Origin: Gemmatimonadota bacterium | GTDB lineage: Bacteria > Gemmatimonadota > Gemmatimonadetes > Longimicrobiales > Gaopeijiaceae | NCBI GenBank assembly: GCA_029879725.1 | Contig: JAOUPR010000038.1 | Location: 1-34,483, forward strand | Reading direction: 5' to 3' | DNA: 34,483 nt | In this document: positions 1 to 9,200 of the stretch, piece by piece | Position numbering within the stretch: the stretch's first letter is position 1 | Layout: each line of letters opens with the position of its first letter | Program-made: the position numbers and the translations under genes | Notes under the pieces: generated by a model | The model's input: the letters and a program-made list of their open reading frames with translations, nothing else | Told to the model about the DNA's origin: nothing | Database searches by the model: none

Positions 1-363
1 GTGTTCGTGGCGACCACCGACAACGGCGAGTTGAACGGCGAGGTGGCGTTCTGGTCCCACGGGGGGACCGTCTTCCGGATCCTCGGCTACACCGCGGCGG
101 ATCACTGGTCGGAGTACGACGACGGGATCGCGGACGCGCTGGGGAGCTTCGCCGTGATGACGGATCCCGCGGTTCTGGGAGTGGAGCCCTGGCGTCTGTC
201 CGTGGTGTCGCTCCCTGCCAGGATGACGCTGGAGGAGTTCCATCGGCGCTATCCGTCCGTGGTGGGGGTGGAGGAGATCGGGCTCATCAACCGCTGGAAG
301 GCGGGGGAGGCCCGGGCGGCGGGAACGCGGGTGAAGCGGGTGGTCGGCAAGCCGCTCCCCTGA
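1..363 (+). CDS. M48 family metalloprotease, C-terminal fragment
   Basis: The frame is open from the first base, so the gene is cut by the window edge and only its last 120 residues are visible. The zinc site (HExxH) would lie upstream and is not seen. What remains resembles the C-terminal tail of large Loki/BepA-like M48 peptidases: a stretch on 'fixing' a hydrophobic domain (VFRILGYTAADHW), then EPWRLSVVSLPARMTLEEF and a closing EEIGLINRW plus GTRVKRVVG. In this family the tail ends with a short LysM-like or 'LNxxxxGTRLK' motif. The GTG at position 1 is probably not the real start. It is followed by about 145 bp before clpB. The family call rests on recall of that tail motif, so certainty is moderate. 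Confidence 0.6.
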   Translation: MFVATTDNGELNGEVAFWSHGGTVFRILGYTAADHWSEYDDGIADALGSFAVMTDPAVLGVEPWRLSVVSLPARMTLEEFHRRYPSVVGVEEIGLINRWKAGEARAAGTRVKRVVGKPLP

Positions 364-507
364 ACGCGCGTTCCCGGATCACGGGGAGGGCCGTAGAGAA
401 GGGACGGTTGGCCCGGAACTTGTGTTTCATGGGGATGATGAGGACCGACGTGCTGCCGGAATGGCAGACGTGGCTGTCGACGGACGAGTGATATCCCCGA
501 GGTACCG

Positions 508-3141
508 ATGCTGAATCCAGATCGTTTCACGGTAAAGGCCGCGGAGGCCCTCCAGGCTGCCGCCACGGACGCGCGCCGTCGCGGCAGCCCCGAGATCCAT
601 GGGGTCCACCTCCTCGAGGCCCTCCTGGCGCAGGAGGAGGGGATCGTCACCCCCATCCTCCAGAAGATCGAGATCCCCGTGCCGCGCGTCCGCGAGCGCG
701 CCCGTGAGGCCGTCGAGCGCATGGCCAGGGTGGAGGGTGGGGCCGAGCCGGGGTTCGCGCGGGACCTGAGGCGGGCCCTCGACGCGGCGGAGGCGGTGTC
801 GCGGGAGTTGGGGGACGACTACGTGTCCACGGAGCACCTCCTTCTCGGGCTCACCGGAGAGAAGAACGACGCCGGGCGGATCCTCCGTGAGGCCGGGGCG
901 ACCCTGTCGGCGGTGCGGGCGGCGCTCGACCAGGTGCGCGGGTCCCATCGGGTCACCGACGACACCCCGGAGGACAGCTATCGGGCGCTGGCGAGGTTCA
1001 GCCGGGACCTCACCGACCTGGCGCGACGGGGGAAGCTCGACCCCGTCATCGGGCGGGACGAGGAGATCCGGCGGGTCATCAAGGTCCTGGCGCGCCGGAC
1101 GAAGAACAATCCCGTCCTCATCGGTGAGCCCGGGGTGGGGAAGACCGCCATCGCGGAGGGGCTCGCCCAGCGCATGGTCGCCGGTGACGTGCCCTCTTCC
1201 CTGGCCGACAAACGCCTCCTCCAGCTCGACATCTCCGCCATGTTGGCGGGGGCGAAGTACCGGGGAGAGTTCGAGGAGCGCATGAAGGCGGTCCTCAAGG
1301 AGATCATCGACGCCCAAGGTCACTTCGTGATCTTCATCGACGAGATGCACACCCTGGTCGGAGCGGGCGCCGCCGAAGGCGCGGTGGACGCCGGGAACAT
1401 GCTCAAGCCGTCTCTGGCCCGCGGAGAGCTCAGGGTCGTGGGCGCCACCACCCTGGACGAGTACCGGAAGCACATCGAAAAGGACCCCGCGCTGGAGCGG
1501 CGCTTCCAGCCCGTGTTCGTGGCCCCGCCCTCCGTGGAAGACGCGATCTCCATCCTGCGGGGTCTCAAGGAGCGCTATGAAGTCCACCACGGAGTGCGCA
1601 TCACCGACGACGCCGTGGTGGCCGCGGTGAGGCTCTCCGATCGGTACATCGGCGGACGATTCCTCCCCGACAAGGCCATCGACCTCATCGACGAGGCCGG
1701 AAGCCGCCTCCGCATCGAGATCGACTCGCTCCCCCAGGAGATCGACGAGGTGGAGCGTCGCATCGTCCAGCTCGAGATCGAGCGCCAGGCGCTCCAGAAG
1801 GAGACGGAGGGACCGGCTTCCGAGCGCCGGGGAGCCATCGAGACCGAGTTGTCCGAGCTACGGGAGCGCAGTCAGGGGATGAAGGTCCGCTGGCAGGCCG
1901 AGAAGGACGTGATCGGGAAGATCCAGGAATTCCGCACCCGGGTGGACGAGCTCAAGGTGGAGGCCGAGCACGCCACGCGCGCGGGAGACCTGAACCGGGC
2001 CGCGGAGATCAGCTACGGGGAGGTGCCCCAGGCCGAGGCGCAGATCGGGAAGCTCTCCGAGCGACTGGGCGAGCTCCAACGGGAGCAGAAGTACCTGCGC
2101 GAGGAAGTCGAAGCCGACGATATCGCGGCGGTGGTGGGGGAGTGGACCGGGATTCCGGTGAAGCGACTCCTGGAATCGGAGCGCCACCGGCTCACCCACC
2201 TGGAAGAACATCTGGGGCGGCGTGTCATCGGTCAGCCCGCGGCGGTGACCGCGGTGTCCAACGCGGTGCGGAGGGCGCGCGCCGGGCTCCAGGATCCGGA
2301 TCGCCCGGTGGGTTCGTTCATCTTCCTCGGGCCCACCGGGGTCGGGAAGACGGAGACGGCCCGCGCCCTGGCGGAGTTCATCTTCGACGACGAGCGCGCC
2401 ATGGTCCGCCTCGACATGTCCGAGTACATGGAGAAGCACTCGGTGGCCCGTCTCATCGGCGCGCCTCCCGGGTACGTGGGCTACGAGGAAGGAGGCCAGC
2501 TCACCGAGGCGGTGCGGCGACGGCCCCACGCGGTGGTGCTCTTCGACGAGATCGAGAAGGCACACCCCGAGGTGTTCAACGTCCTCCTCCAGATCATGGA
2601 CGACGGAAGGCTCACCGACTCCCAGGGTCGGACGGTGGACTTCCGCAACGTGGTCATCATCATGACGTCCAATATCGGGAGCCCCAGGGTCCTGGAGCAG
2701 GAAGGGGGTGATTGGGCCGAGGTGGAACGCGGGGTGATCCGGGAGTTGCACCAGCATTTCCGTCCCGAGTTCCTCAACCGCGTGGACGACGTGGTCGTGT
2801 TCCGGCCGCTGGGAGAAGGGGAACTGCGCGCGATCATCGACCTGCAGCTGCGCCGGGTGGAGGGCCTCGCGACGGAACTGGGGATCATTCTGGAGGTGGA
2901 CGACGCCGCGCGGGATCGTCTCGCCGCCGAAGGATACGACCCCGTGTTCGGCGCCCGCCCGCTGAAGCGGGCCATCCAACGTTCCATCCAGGACCCGCTG
3001 GCGCTCTTCCTCCTCGACGAGGAGCTGGCGGAAGGGACGCGGGTTCGGGTTACCGTGGGAAGGGAGCCGACGGCGGGGCTGGTGTTCGAGGCGGTGCCGC
3101 CGGCCAGTCTCTCCGGAGCGGTCCCGGAGACCACGCCGTGA
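508..3141 (+). CDS. clpB: ATP-dependent chaperone/disaggregase ClpB
   Basis: Hexameric AAA+ cytoplasmic disaggregase that threads aggregated proteins together with DnaK. At 877 aa it matches the usual ClpB length (about 860). Domain order: two Clp_N repeats (about 1-145); AAA-1 with Walker A GEPGVGKT at 206-213 and a Walker B around FIDEMHTL (about 275); a coiled-coil middle domain (about 410-530) that distinguishes ClpB from ClpA and ClpC; AAA-2 with Walker A GPTGVGKT at 608-615 and Walker [13 protein letters not shown] near 675; then the C-terminal D2-small domain. There is no ClpP-binding loop that I recognise. The ATG at 508 is preceded by GAGG at a suitable distance. No CIRCE element (TTAGCACTC inverted repeat) is visible in the 144 bp upstream, so heat control, if present, uses another signal. 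Confidence 0.97.
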   Translation: MLNPDRFTVKAAEALQAAATDARRRGSPEIHGVHLLEALLAQEEGIVTPILQKIEIPVPRVRERAREAVERMARVEGGAEPGFARDLRRALDAAEAVSRELGDDYVSTEHLLLGLTGEKNDAGRILREAGATLSAVRAALDQVRGSHRVTDDTPEDSYRALARFSRDLTDLARRGKLDPVIGRDEEIRRVIKVLARRTKNNPVLIGEPGVGKTAIAEGLAQRMVAGDVPSSLADKRLLQLDISAMLAGAKYRGEFEERMKAVLKEIIDAQGHFVIFIDEMHTLVGAGAAEGAVDAGNMLKPSLARGELRVVGATTLDEYRKHIEKDPALERRFQPVFVAPPSVEDAISILRGLKERYEVHHGVRITDDAVVAAVRLSDRYIGGRFLPDKAIDLIDEAGSRLRIEIDSLPQEIDEVERRIVQLEIERQALQKETEGPASERRGAIETELSELRERSQGMKVRWQAEKDVIGKIQEFRTRVDELKVEAEHATRAGDLNRAAEISYGEVPQAEAQIGKLSERLGELQREQKYLREEVEADDIAAVVGEWTGIPVKRLLESERHRLTHLEEHLGRRVIGQPAAVTAVSNAVRRARAGLQDPDRPVGSFIFLGPTGVGKTETARALAEFIFDDERAMVRLDMSEYMEKHSVARLIGAPPGYVGYEEGGQLTEAVRRRPHAVVLFDEIEKAHPEVFNVLLQIMDDGRLTDSQGRTVDFRNVVIIMTSNIGSPRVLEQEGGDWAEVERGVIRELHQHFRPEFLNRVDDVVVFRPLGEGELRAIIDLQLRRVEGLATELGIILEVDDAARDRLAAEGYDPVFGARPLKRAIQRSIQDPLALFLLDEELAEGTRVRVTVGREPTAGLVFEAVPPASLSGAVPETTP

Positions 3142-3220
3142 GGTGGCCGGGGCTTTCACTCCGGACCGGATTATTCGACATTGCATCGACCGTCCTGTGT
3201 CCTCCCGCCGGAGATTATGA

Positions 3221-3745
3221 ATGAGACAATACCCGTTCTGGGCGGGTCGCCCCGTGATGGGCGCGCTGGCCGCCGTGCTCGTGCTCGCGCCGGGGTGTAC
3301 CACGCACGTCGTGCAGTCCGGCGAGAGCGCCGCCATGGCGGCACAACTTTCCGTGGAGCGATTCCTCCAGGCCGCCAACGTGCGGGACGTGGAGACGATG
3401 GGTCGCATCTTCGGAACGTCCGATGGGCCCATCATCAATACGGGGAGTACCCTGGGTTGCGCGTTCAAGAAGATCGGATCGTGGTTCGGTGGAGAGTCGT
3501 GCGTGAAGCGTCAGGAGGTGGAGATCCGCCTCGACGCCATCGCGCAGCTCCTGGTCCACGAGGACTACCTGATCCGGCGTGAGGAGTCGGTGGCGGGGCG
3601 GACGAGCCCCACGCGGAGGGTTCTGGTGGACATCACCCGGAATGGCGAGACGGTCGCCGGTGTGCCCTTCATGGTGGTTCGGGACTCCAACGGTCGCTGG
3701 CTGGTGAACGAGATCGACCTGGAGATGGTGGCTTCGGGGAGGTAG
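3221..3745 (+). CDS. Predicted lipoprotein with an NTF2/SnoaL-like fold
   Basis: A 174-aa protein with a type II signal peptide: arginine near the N-terminus, a hydrophobic stretch (14-22), then lipobox LAPGC with the lipidated cysteine at 26. The mature part begins with a helix (VERFLQAANVRDVETMGRIFG) typical of NTF2-like proteins that assess 'conditions per timestep', and ends with a beta-rich half (VLVDITRNGETVAGVPFMVVRDSNGRWLVNEID) consistent with that fold. No catalytic residues can be assigned. GGAG lies 7 nt before the ATG. It follows clpB by 79 bp and is convergent with the epimerase gene 4 bp downstream, with no obvious terminator between them. The function is unknown. The fold is an inference from the pattern of the C-terminal strand motif. 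Confidence 0.7.
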   Translation: MRQYPFWAGRPVMGALAAVLVLAPGCTTHVVQSGESAAMAAQLSVERFLQAANVRDVETMGRIFGTSDGPIINTGSTLGCAFKKIGSWFGGESCVKRQEVEIRLDAIAQLLVHEDYLIRREESVAGRTSPTRRVLVDITRNGETVAGVPFMVVRDSNGRWLVNEIDLEMVASGR

Positions 3746-3749
3746 TGGA

Positions 3750-4160
3750 TCATTCGGTGTGCTGAACGAGTTCGACCAGCACGCCCTGGGTGGACGACGG
3801 ATGGAGGAAGGCGACGAGGTGTCCGCCGGCGCCGGGCCGCGGCTCGGCATCGATGAGGCGGAAACCCGCGGCGGAGAGACGGTCGAGGTCGGCGCGGATG
3901 TCGGCGGAGCGGTAGGCCACGTGGTGGAGGCCCGAGCCTCGTCGCTCGATGAACCGGCCCACGGTGGTGTCCGGCCCCAGGGGCTCGAGGAGTTCCACCG
4001 CTCCGCAGAAGGCCACGCGCACGCCCTGGCCGGCCAGGGTCTCCTCCCGGGAACAGGGTTGGCCGGTGATGAGTTGGAACAGACGAGAGGCCTCTTCCAG
4101 ATCGGGTACCGCCACGGCGACGTGGTCCAGGGGGAGGCCCTCGAAGACATCGTGATTCAT
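3750..4160 (-). CDS. mce: Methylmalonyl-CoA epimerase (VOC family)
   Basis: Interconverts the (2R) and (2S) forms of methylmalonyl-CoA in propionate or branched-chain catabolism, in the cytoplasm. At 136 aa the length is typical. A glyoxalase/VOC fold is evident: LDHVAVAVPDLEEA at the start with metal ligand H13, the internal ELLEPLG strand (56-62), GLHHVAY (77-83) with a second His ligand, and VLVELVQ (127-133) with the final Glu ligand E130. A longer in-frame ATG exists 75 bp upstream, but the ATG at 4160 is chosen because a perfect AGGAG precedes it by 7 nt and the family N-terminus starts there. It diverges from trxA. The mutase partner is not in this window. Confidence 0.9.
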   Translation of the reverse strand: MNHDVFEGLPLDHVAVAVPDLEEASRLFQLITGQPCSREETLAGQGVRVAFCGAVELLEPLGPDTTVGRFIERRGSGLHHVAYRSADIRADLDRLSAAGFRLIDAEPRPGAGGHLVAFLHPSSTQGVLVELVQHTE

Positions 4161-4206
4161 TGAAACTCCTGTGCCGGCGAGTCCCGGCGTGGGAAGTGGC
4201 GAGGGG

Positions 4207-4235
4207 ATGGTAGACCCCGAGCGATTCAACGACAA
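4207..4235 (-). promoter_or_regulatory. Candidate sigma70-like promoter for mce
   Basis: Read on the - strand, TTGTCG (4235-4230) is separated by exactly 17 nt from TACCAT (4212-4207). This matches 4 of 6 bases in each hexamer and lies about 50 bp upstream of the mce ATG at 4160. It sits in the 86-bp gap between mce and trxA. It is a pattern match only. Confidence 0.4.
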
Positions 4236-4246
4236 GGAGAGTCGAC

Positions 4247-4582
4247 ATGGGAGCAGATGGCTCCGTAGTGGAAGTCACGGACCAGGACTTCGCTGAAGAG
4301 ATCGAGGCGGGCGACGGCCTTTCCATGGTGGATTTCTGGGCCGTGTGGTGTGGGCCGTGCCGTATGGTGGCTCCCATCGTCGAGGAACTGGCCGGGGAGT
4401 ACGCCGACCGGGGGCTCAAGGTCCGGAAGCTGGACGTGGACTCGAACCCGCAGGTCGCGGCCAAGTACCAGATCCGCTCCATTCCCACCATCCTCTTCTT
4501 CAAGAACGGAGAGTTGGTGGACAAGGTGATCGGGGCCGTTCCCCGCCCGCATCTGGAGGAGAAGATCCAGCTCCACATCTGA
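4247..4582 (+). CDS. trxA: Thioredoxin
   Basis: Small cytoplasmic dithiol oxidoreductase of 111 aa, which is standard. The active site WCGPC is at 34-38 in the context VDFWAVWCGPCRM. The cis-proline is at 80 (RSIPT), followed by ILFFKNGELVDKVIGA, the classic thioredoxin beta4-beta5 hairpin. No signal peptide is seen. AAGGAG precedes the ATG by a good distance (AAGGAGAGTCGAC-ATG). It diverges from mce, and a set of RNA hairpins follows before rsmI. Genomes often carry several thioredoxins, so this may not be the only one. The separate TlpA-like protein at 30103-30678 acts on the other side of the membrane. Confidence 0.96.
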   Translation: MGADGSVVEVTDQDFAEEIEAGDGLSMVDFWAVWCGPCRMVAPIVEELAGEYADRGLKVRKLDVDSNPQVAAKYQIRSIPTILFFKNGELVDKVIGAVPRPHLEEKIQLHI

Positions 4583-4606
4583 GGCGGAGGTATCGCTTCG
4601 TGGGGT

Positions 4607-4697
4607 GAAGTGCCCGAGGGGAGCCGGTCGGGGAACACCCGGCCGGCTCGCTCACTTCGGGGTGGGGGAGACGCCCCCGAAGGAATTCCGAGATTCC
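4607..4697 (+). promoter_or_regulatory. Hairpin array between trxA and rsmI (possible attenuator or terminator)
   Basis: Three stems can be drawn. (1) GAGCCGGTCGGG (4621-4632) pairs with CCCGGCCGGCTC (4638-4649), 12 bp with one G-U and a 5-nt loop; an outer helix GAAGTG (4607-4612) with CACTTC (4653-4658) extends it. (2) CTTCGGGG (4655-4662) pairs with CCCCGAAG (4675-4682). (3) GGAAT (4682-4686) pairs with ATTCC (4693-4697). The outer helix of (1) and stem (2) share bases 4655-4658, so they exclude each other. No U-run follows. It could terminate trxA transcription or control the rsmI operon. I do not recognise a known riboswitch class. Confidence 0.5.
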
Positions 4698-4715
4698 CGG
4701 CAGGGATACGCGACC

Positions 4716-5576
4716 GTGGCCACGCTCTACATCGTCAGCACGCCCATCGGGAACCTGGGGGATCTCAGCCCGCGGGCCCGGGAGGTCCTCCGTGGGGTGT
4801 CGCGCATCCTGGCGGAAGACACCCGGCGCACCAGGGTGCTCACCGACCATGCCGGCGCCACCGTCCCCCTGGTATCTCTCCACGAGCACAACGAGGCGAG
4901 TCGCACCGCGAAGGTGCTGGAGTGGCTGGGCGCCGGCGAGGATCTGGCCCTGGTATCCGATGCCGGGACACCCCTGGTCTCCGACCCCGGCGCCCGCCTC
5001 GTGGACGCCGTCGCGGAGGCGGGCCACCCGGTGGTGCCGATTCCTGGACCGTCCGCGGTCCTGGCGGCGCTGGTGGGCTCGGGGCTCGCCACCGACCGCT
5101 TCGCCTTCCTGGGATTTCCCGAGCGGAAGGGAAAGGCGCGGCGCGGACTCCTGGAGCGGGTGGCTGGATCCGCCGAGACCTGCGTGCTCTTCGAATCTCC
5201 TCAGCGCGCGGTCCGACTCCTGGAGGAACTCGGAGAGGTGTGCGGGCCCTCGCGGCGCGTGGCGGTGGCGCGGGAGCTCACCAAGATCCACGAGGAGTTC
5301 TTCCGGGGAACCCTGTCCGACGCGGCCCGCCATTACGGGGATCATCCCCCGCGAGGAGAGGTCACCGTGGTGGTGGCTCCGCGGTCGGCGGAGGATGACC
5401 CGGAGGGGACGGACCCCGCCACGGGTGAGGCCGAGGCCCGGGAGCTCGCCGGGCGGCTCCTCGCTGGAGGGGGGCGGCCCAGCGCCGTGACGCGGGAGGT
5501 CGCATCGGCCATGGGGATGCCCCGAAACGCCGTGTATCGTATCGTGCAGGATCTCCGAAACCAGAGAGGCACATGA
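4716..5576 (+). CDS. rsmI: 16S rRNA (cytidine(1402)-2'-O)-methyltransferase
   Basis: SAM-dependent methylase of the tetrapyrrole-methylase fold that modifies C1402 in the decoding centre of 16S rRNA. 286 aa, as expected. Motifs: ATLYIVSTPIGNLGDLSPRA at the N-terminus, EDTRRTRVL, SDAGTPLVSDPGARLV, the IPGPSAVLAAL loop, FLGFPERKGKARR, and the ARELTKIHEEFFRG segment. The C-terminal part carries a helical extension. An ATG at 4605 would add 37 residues, but these fall inside the hairpin array and resemble nothing in the family. The GTG at 4716 puts the protein start exactly at the conserved ATLYIV, with GGGA upstream. Its stop overlaps the next start (ATGA at 5573-5576), making it the first gene of a coupled operon. 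Confidence 0.95.
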   Translation: MATLYIVSTPIGNLGDLSPRAREVLRGVSRILAEDTRRTRVLTDHAGATVPLVSLHEHNEASRTAKVLEWLGAGEDLALVSDAGTPLVSDPGARLVDAVAEAGHPVVPIPGPSAVLAALVGSGLATDRFAFLGFPERKGKARRGLLERVAGSAETCVLFESPQRAVRLLEELGEVCGPSRRVAVARELTKIHEEFFRGTLSDAARHYGDHPPRGEVTVVVAPRSAEDDPEGTDPATGEAEARELAGRLLAGGGRPSAVTREVASAMGMPRNAVYRIVQDLRNQRGT

Positions 5577-6223
5577 GCTGGGTTGTCCTGGCGGTACTTC
5601 TGACCGCGGCCGAGCCGACGGACTCCATCACCATCGCGCGCCTCCAGTACGACGGGGGCGGAGATTGGTACGCGAATCCATCGTCCCTTCCCAACCTGCT
5701 CGCGGCCGTGCGCGCCCGCACGGGGATCCCCGTGCGCGCCCGGGAGGAAAGAGTGTCGCTCCTGGACCCGGGCCTTCGCGACCACCCCTATCTGTACATG
5801 ACGGGGCACGGGAACGTCCGCTTTTCTCCGGCCGAGCGCGAGGCTCTGCGGGAGTATCTCCTGGCGGGGGGATTCCTCCACGCCGACGACAACTATGGGC
5901 TCGATGAGTCGTTCCGGCGGGAGATGGAGGCGGTGTTTCCCGACGCCGCGCTCACCGAGCTGCCGCCCAGCCACCCGGTGTACCACACCGTGTACGACTT
6001 CCCCGAAGGTCTCCCCAAGATCCATGAGCACGACGGGAAGTCTCCGCAAGGGTTCGCCGTGATCCACTCGGGTCGTGTGGTGGTGTTCTACAGCTACGAG
6101 TCGGACCTGGGGGACGGGTGGGAAGACCCGGACGTCCACGACGACCTCTCGGAAGTGCGGGAGCAGGCGATCCGGATGGGGGTGAACCTCTTCGTCTTCG
6201 CGTTGGGCCAGGCGGTTCCATGA
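5573..6223 (+). CDS. DUF4159 family exported protein
   Basis: A 216-aa protein with a short N-terminal hydrophobic segment (1-13), probably a signal peptide ending around TAAEP. The mature part matches DUF4159: LQYDGGGDWYANPSSLPNLL, then YLYMTGHGNVRFSPAERE (TGHG at 77-80), the glycine-rich turn GGFLHADDNYG (99-109) where class-I glutamine amidotransferase-like proteins have their nucleophile elbow, and HPVYHTVYDFPEGLPKI. The elbow here has Asp rather than Cys, so amidase chemistry is unlikely. In other phyla the family sits beside MoxR, DUF58 and VWA (BatA) genes; none of those lie in this window. It is coupled by ATGA overlaps to rsmI before it and the DUF4175-like gene after it. The molecular role is unknown. 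Confidence 0.85.
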   Translation: MSWVVLAVLLTAAEPTDSITIARLQYDGGGDWYANPSSLPNLLAAVRARTGIPVRAREERVSLLDPGLRDHPYLYMTGHGNVRFSPAEREALREYLLAGGFLHADDNYGLDESFRREMEAVFPDAALTELPPSHPVYHTVYDFPEGLPKIHEHDGKSPQGFAVIHSGRVVVFYSYESDLGDGWEDPDVHDDLSEVREQAIRMGVNLFVFALGQAVP

Positions 6224-9200
6224 CGCCGTACGCCCGGGAGCTTCGCGATGTCGTGGGGTCCGTCCGGGACCACCTCCAGAGCCGGATCGTCCAGGGATTC
6301 GTCGTCTGGTCCGCGGCGCTGGTGGGGGTGGTCCTGCTGGCGGGTTGGCTGCTGGCTGGACCTGCGGGGTGGCGTCAGGGGAGCAGGATCCCCCTGTTCC
6401 TGGATGCCGTCCTGTTGGTGACGTTGGCCGTGGGTTGGGTGCTCCTGCGGGCCCTCTCGGCCCGGTGGCTGTCCGAAGCCTCGCTCGCGCGGGGGATGGA
6501 CGACGTATCGCGCCTCCCGGAGGGCTCGGTGCGGGGGGCCCTGGAACTCGGACGGTCCTGTCCGGAAGGGGTGTCCGAAGAGCTCGTGGGGTTGGGCACG
6601 CGGCGCGTCCTCTCCCGGATGGACCTCGACCCCGCCGTGCTCTCCGGCCATCTCGGTGACGCGGTGGCGTTCTGGCGCCGGCGCGGGGTGGGGATGCTGG
6701 CCGCCGTCGGGGTGGTCCTCGTCCTCCTCGGAGTCGCGGACCCTGGGCGGAGCCGCGGAGCGTGGGTCGGGCTGGCCACGCCGGTGGCGGTGGCCCGGGA
6801 GCCGGAGTACCTCCCGGTGGGCGTCACCCCCGGTAGCGTGGAGGTCGTTCGGGGCACCGACGTGGTGGTGGGGATCGAGGCCGCCGGGCGGATGGAGGCG
6901 TCGGTGGACTGGCAGGTCGCCGGCGACGTGGCACGCACGGTGAGCGTTCCGCTCGTGGACGGGCGCGGATCGTGGACCTTCCCGCAGGTTTCCGCCCTGG
7001 TCGAATACCGCGTGCGCACCCCGGAGGGCGCCACATCGCCTTCCTACCGCATCACCCCCGTGGACCCGCTCTTCGTGAGTGACCTCCTGGTCGAGGTCGT
7101 GTATCCGCCCCACACCGGGATGGCCCCCGAGGAGTACCGGGGAGACCTCCCGGCGTTGCGTCTTCCGGCGGGGAGCCGCCTCCATATCGAGGGTCGGGCC
7201 AGCCGCCGGCTCTCCGTCGCGGAGATCACCACGGCGTCGGGGGGCGGTGGGATATCCCTGGCCAGGGATGGGGAGCGCTTCGAAGGGACGTGGACCCCCG
7301 GGCGGTCGGGGCGGTTCGATTGGCGGTTCCTGGACGAGGACGGTGGCGTCGCCGAGATCCAGCCTCCGCCGGTGGACGTCCTGGTCGTCCCGGACTCGGC
7401 CCCGGCCATCTCCATCCCGGTACCCGGGCGGGACACGATCCTCCCCGTGTCGCTGAAACAGCCTCTCATCCTGGAGTCCCATGACGACTACGGGCTGAGC
7501 CGCCTCGAGTTGGTGGCCTATCGCGTGACCGTCTTCGGAGAGCGGCACGAGCCCACGGTGCAGGGGCTCGACCTGGCCGGGACCCGCGGAGCCCTGGTCC
7601 GCCCGCTCCTCGACGTGAGCGGCTGGGAGCTTCTCCCCGGTGACACGGTGCGCTACTTCGCCCGCGCCGTGGACAACAGTCCGGCTCGCCAGGAGACCTT
7701 CACGCGGGAGTTCGTCCTGCGCATGCCCGGGGCGGCGGAGCTCCGGCGGGGGGCCGAGGAGGAGCTCGACGCCATGGCCGAGCGGCTCCAGGAGCTGGCG
7801 GCCCAGGCGGCGGAGCAGGTCGACGAAACCCGCGACCTCCAGCGCGAAGCGCAAGGAGAGGAGGCCCAGCGGAAGTCCGGTGACGGCTCCGAGGCCATGG
7901 ACTTCGAACAGCGGGAGGAATTGAAGCGGGCGCTGGAGGAGCAGAAGGCGCTCACCTCGGACGTGGACTCCATGCGGGCGGAGCTCGAAGCGCTGGAGCG
8001 CACCATGGAAGACGCCGGTCAGGCCGATCCCGGGCTCAGTGAGGACCTGGAGGAACTCCGGCAGCTGCTGGAGCAGATCTCCAGCGACGAGCTCCGTGAC
8101 AAGATGGACGAGATCGCGGAGGGGCTCGACGACCAACAGCTCCGGAACGCCGAACAGTCGTTGGAGGAGTTGGCCAAGGAGCAGGAGAACTTCCGGGACC
8201 GTCTCGAGGAGTCGCTGGAGAGCTTCCGCCGCGCCGCGGTGGAACAGGACTTCCGCGCGACGCAGAGCGAGATGGAGGAGCTGTCGCAGCAGGAGAGAGC
8301 ACTCGCCGACGCCATGCGCGAGGCGGACGATCCCGAGAAGAGGGCACGACAGCAGGAGGATCTCCAGAGCCGCGCGGAAGGGATGGAAGAGCGGATGGAG
8401 CGCCTCGAGGAGCGTCTGGAAAAGCTCGGAGAGGAGCGCGCCGCCGAGGCCGTGAGGGAAGCGTCCCAGGAAGCGGGGAGCGCTCGGGAGAAGATGGAGG
8501 AATCCCGGAGGCAGGCGGAGCAGGGGGAGTCCGCCGACGCCGGAGAGCAGGCCGACGCGGCGGCGGAGGCACTGGAGGAAGCGGCGCGGAAGATGCAGGA
8601 GGCGCAGGAGAACATGGCCAGCCAGCAGGCACAGGCGGTACAGGACGCCCTGGGGCAGGCCGCGGACGATGCCCTCTCCCTGGCGCGCCGCCAGTCCGAG
8701 TTGGCGGACGAGATGCGGCAGGCCACCCAGGACCGCCTCAATGACATGCGCGCCGACGAGGCATCCCTGGTACAGGGGATCCGGAACATGGCGGACGACC
8801 TCCAGGTTCGTGGTCAGGGCGCCATGGATCAGAACCGGGAGCTCGCCGTGCAGATGGGTCGCGCCATGGAGTCCATCCAACGGACCCTCGCCTCCCTGGA
8901 GAACCGGAGGAGCGGCGCGCCCTCTCCCCAGGCCCAGGCCGAGGCCGCGGTGGACGACTTGAACCAGGTGGCCATGATGGCCATGGCGGCGGCGCAGCAG
9001 ATGGGGCAGCAGGAGGGGCAGCAGTCCGCGTCCGGCGAGGAGATGTCGGAGCAGCTCGAGCAGATGGCCCAGGAGCAGGGTGAGCTGGTGAATCAGACCG
9101 GGCAGCTCATGCCGCTGCAACTGGGACAGGAGGCGCTCGCGGAGCAACTCCGGCAGTTGGCGGAACAGCAGCAGTCGGTGGCCGACGAGCTGGACGAGGC

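Noticed and set aside
415-421. GGAACTT resembling an ECF sigma -35 element before clpB
   Set aside because: No matching -10 at the usual 16-17 nt spacing; likely chance.
1858-3468. A 536-codon - strand frame opposite clpB
   Set aside because: No domain pattern, no SD, and it overlaps a certain gene.
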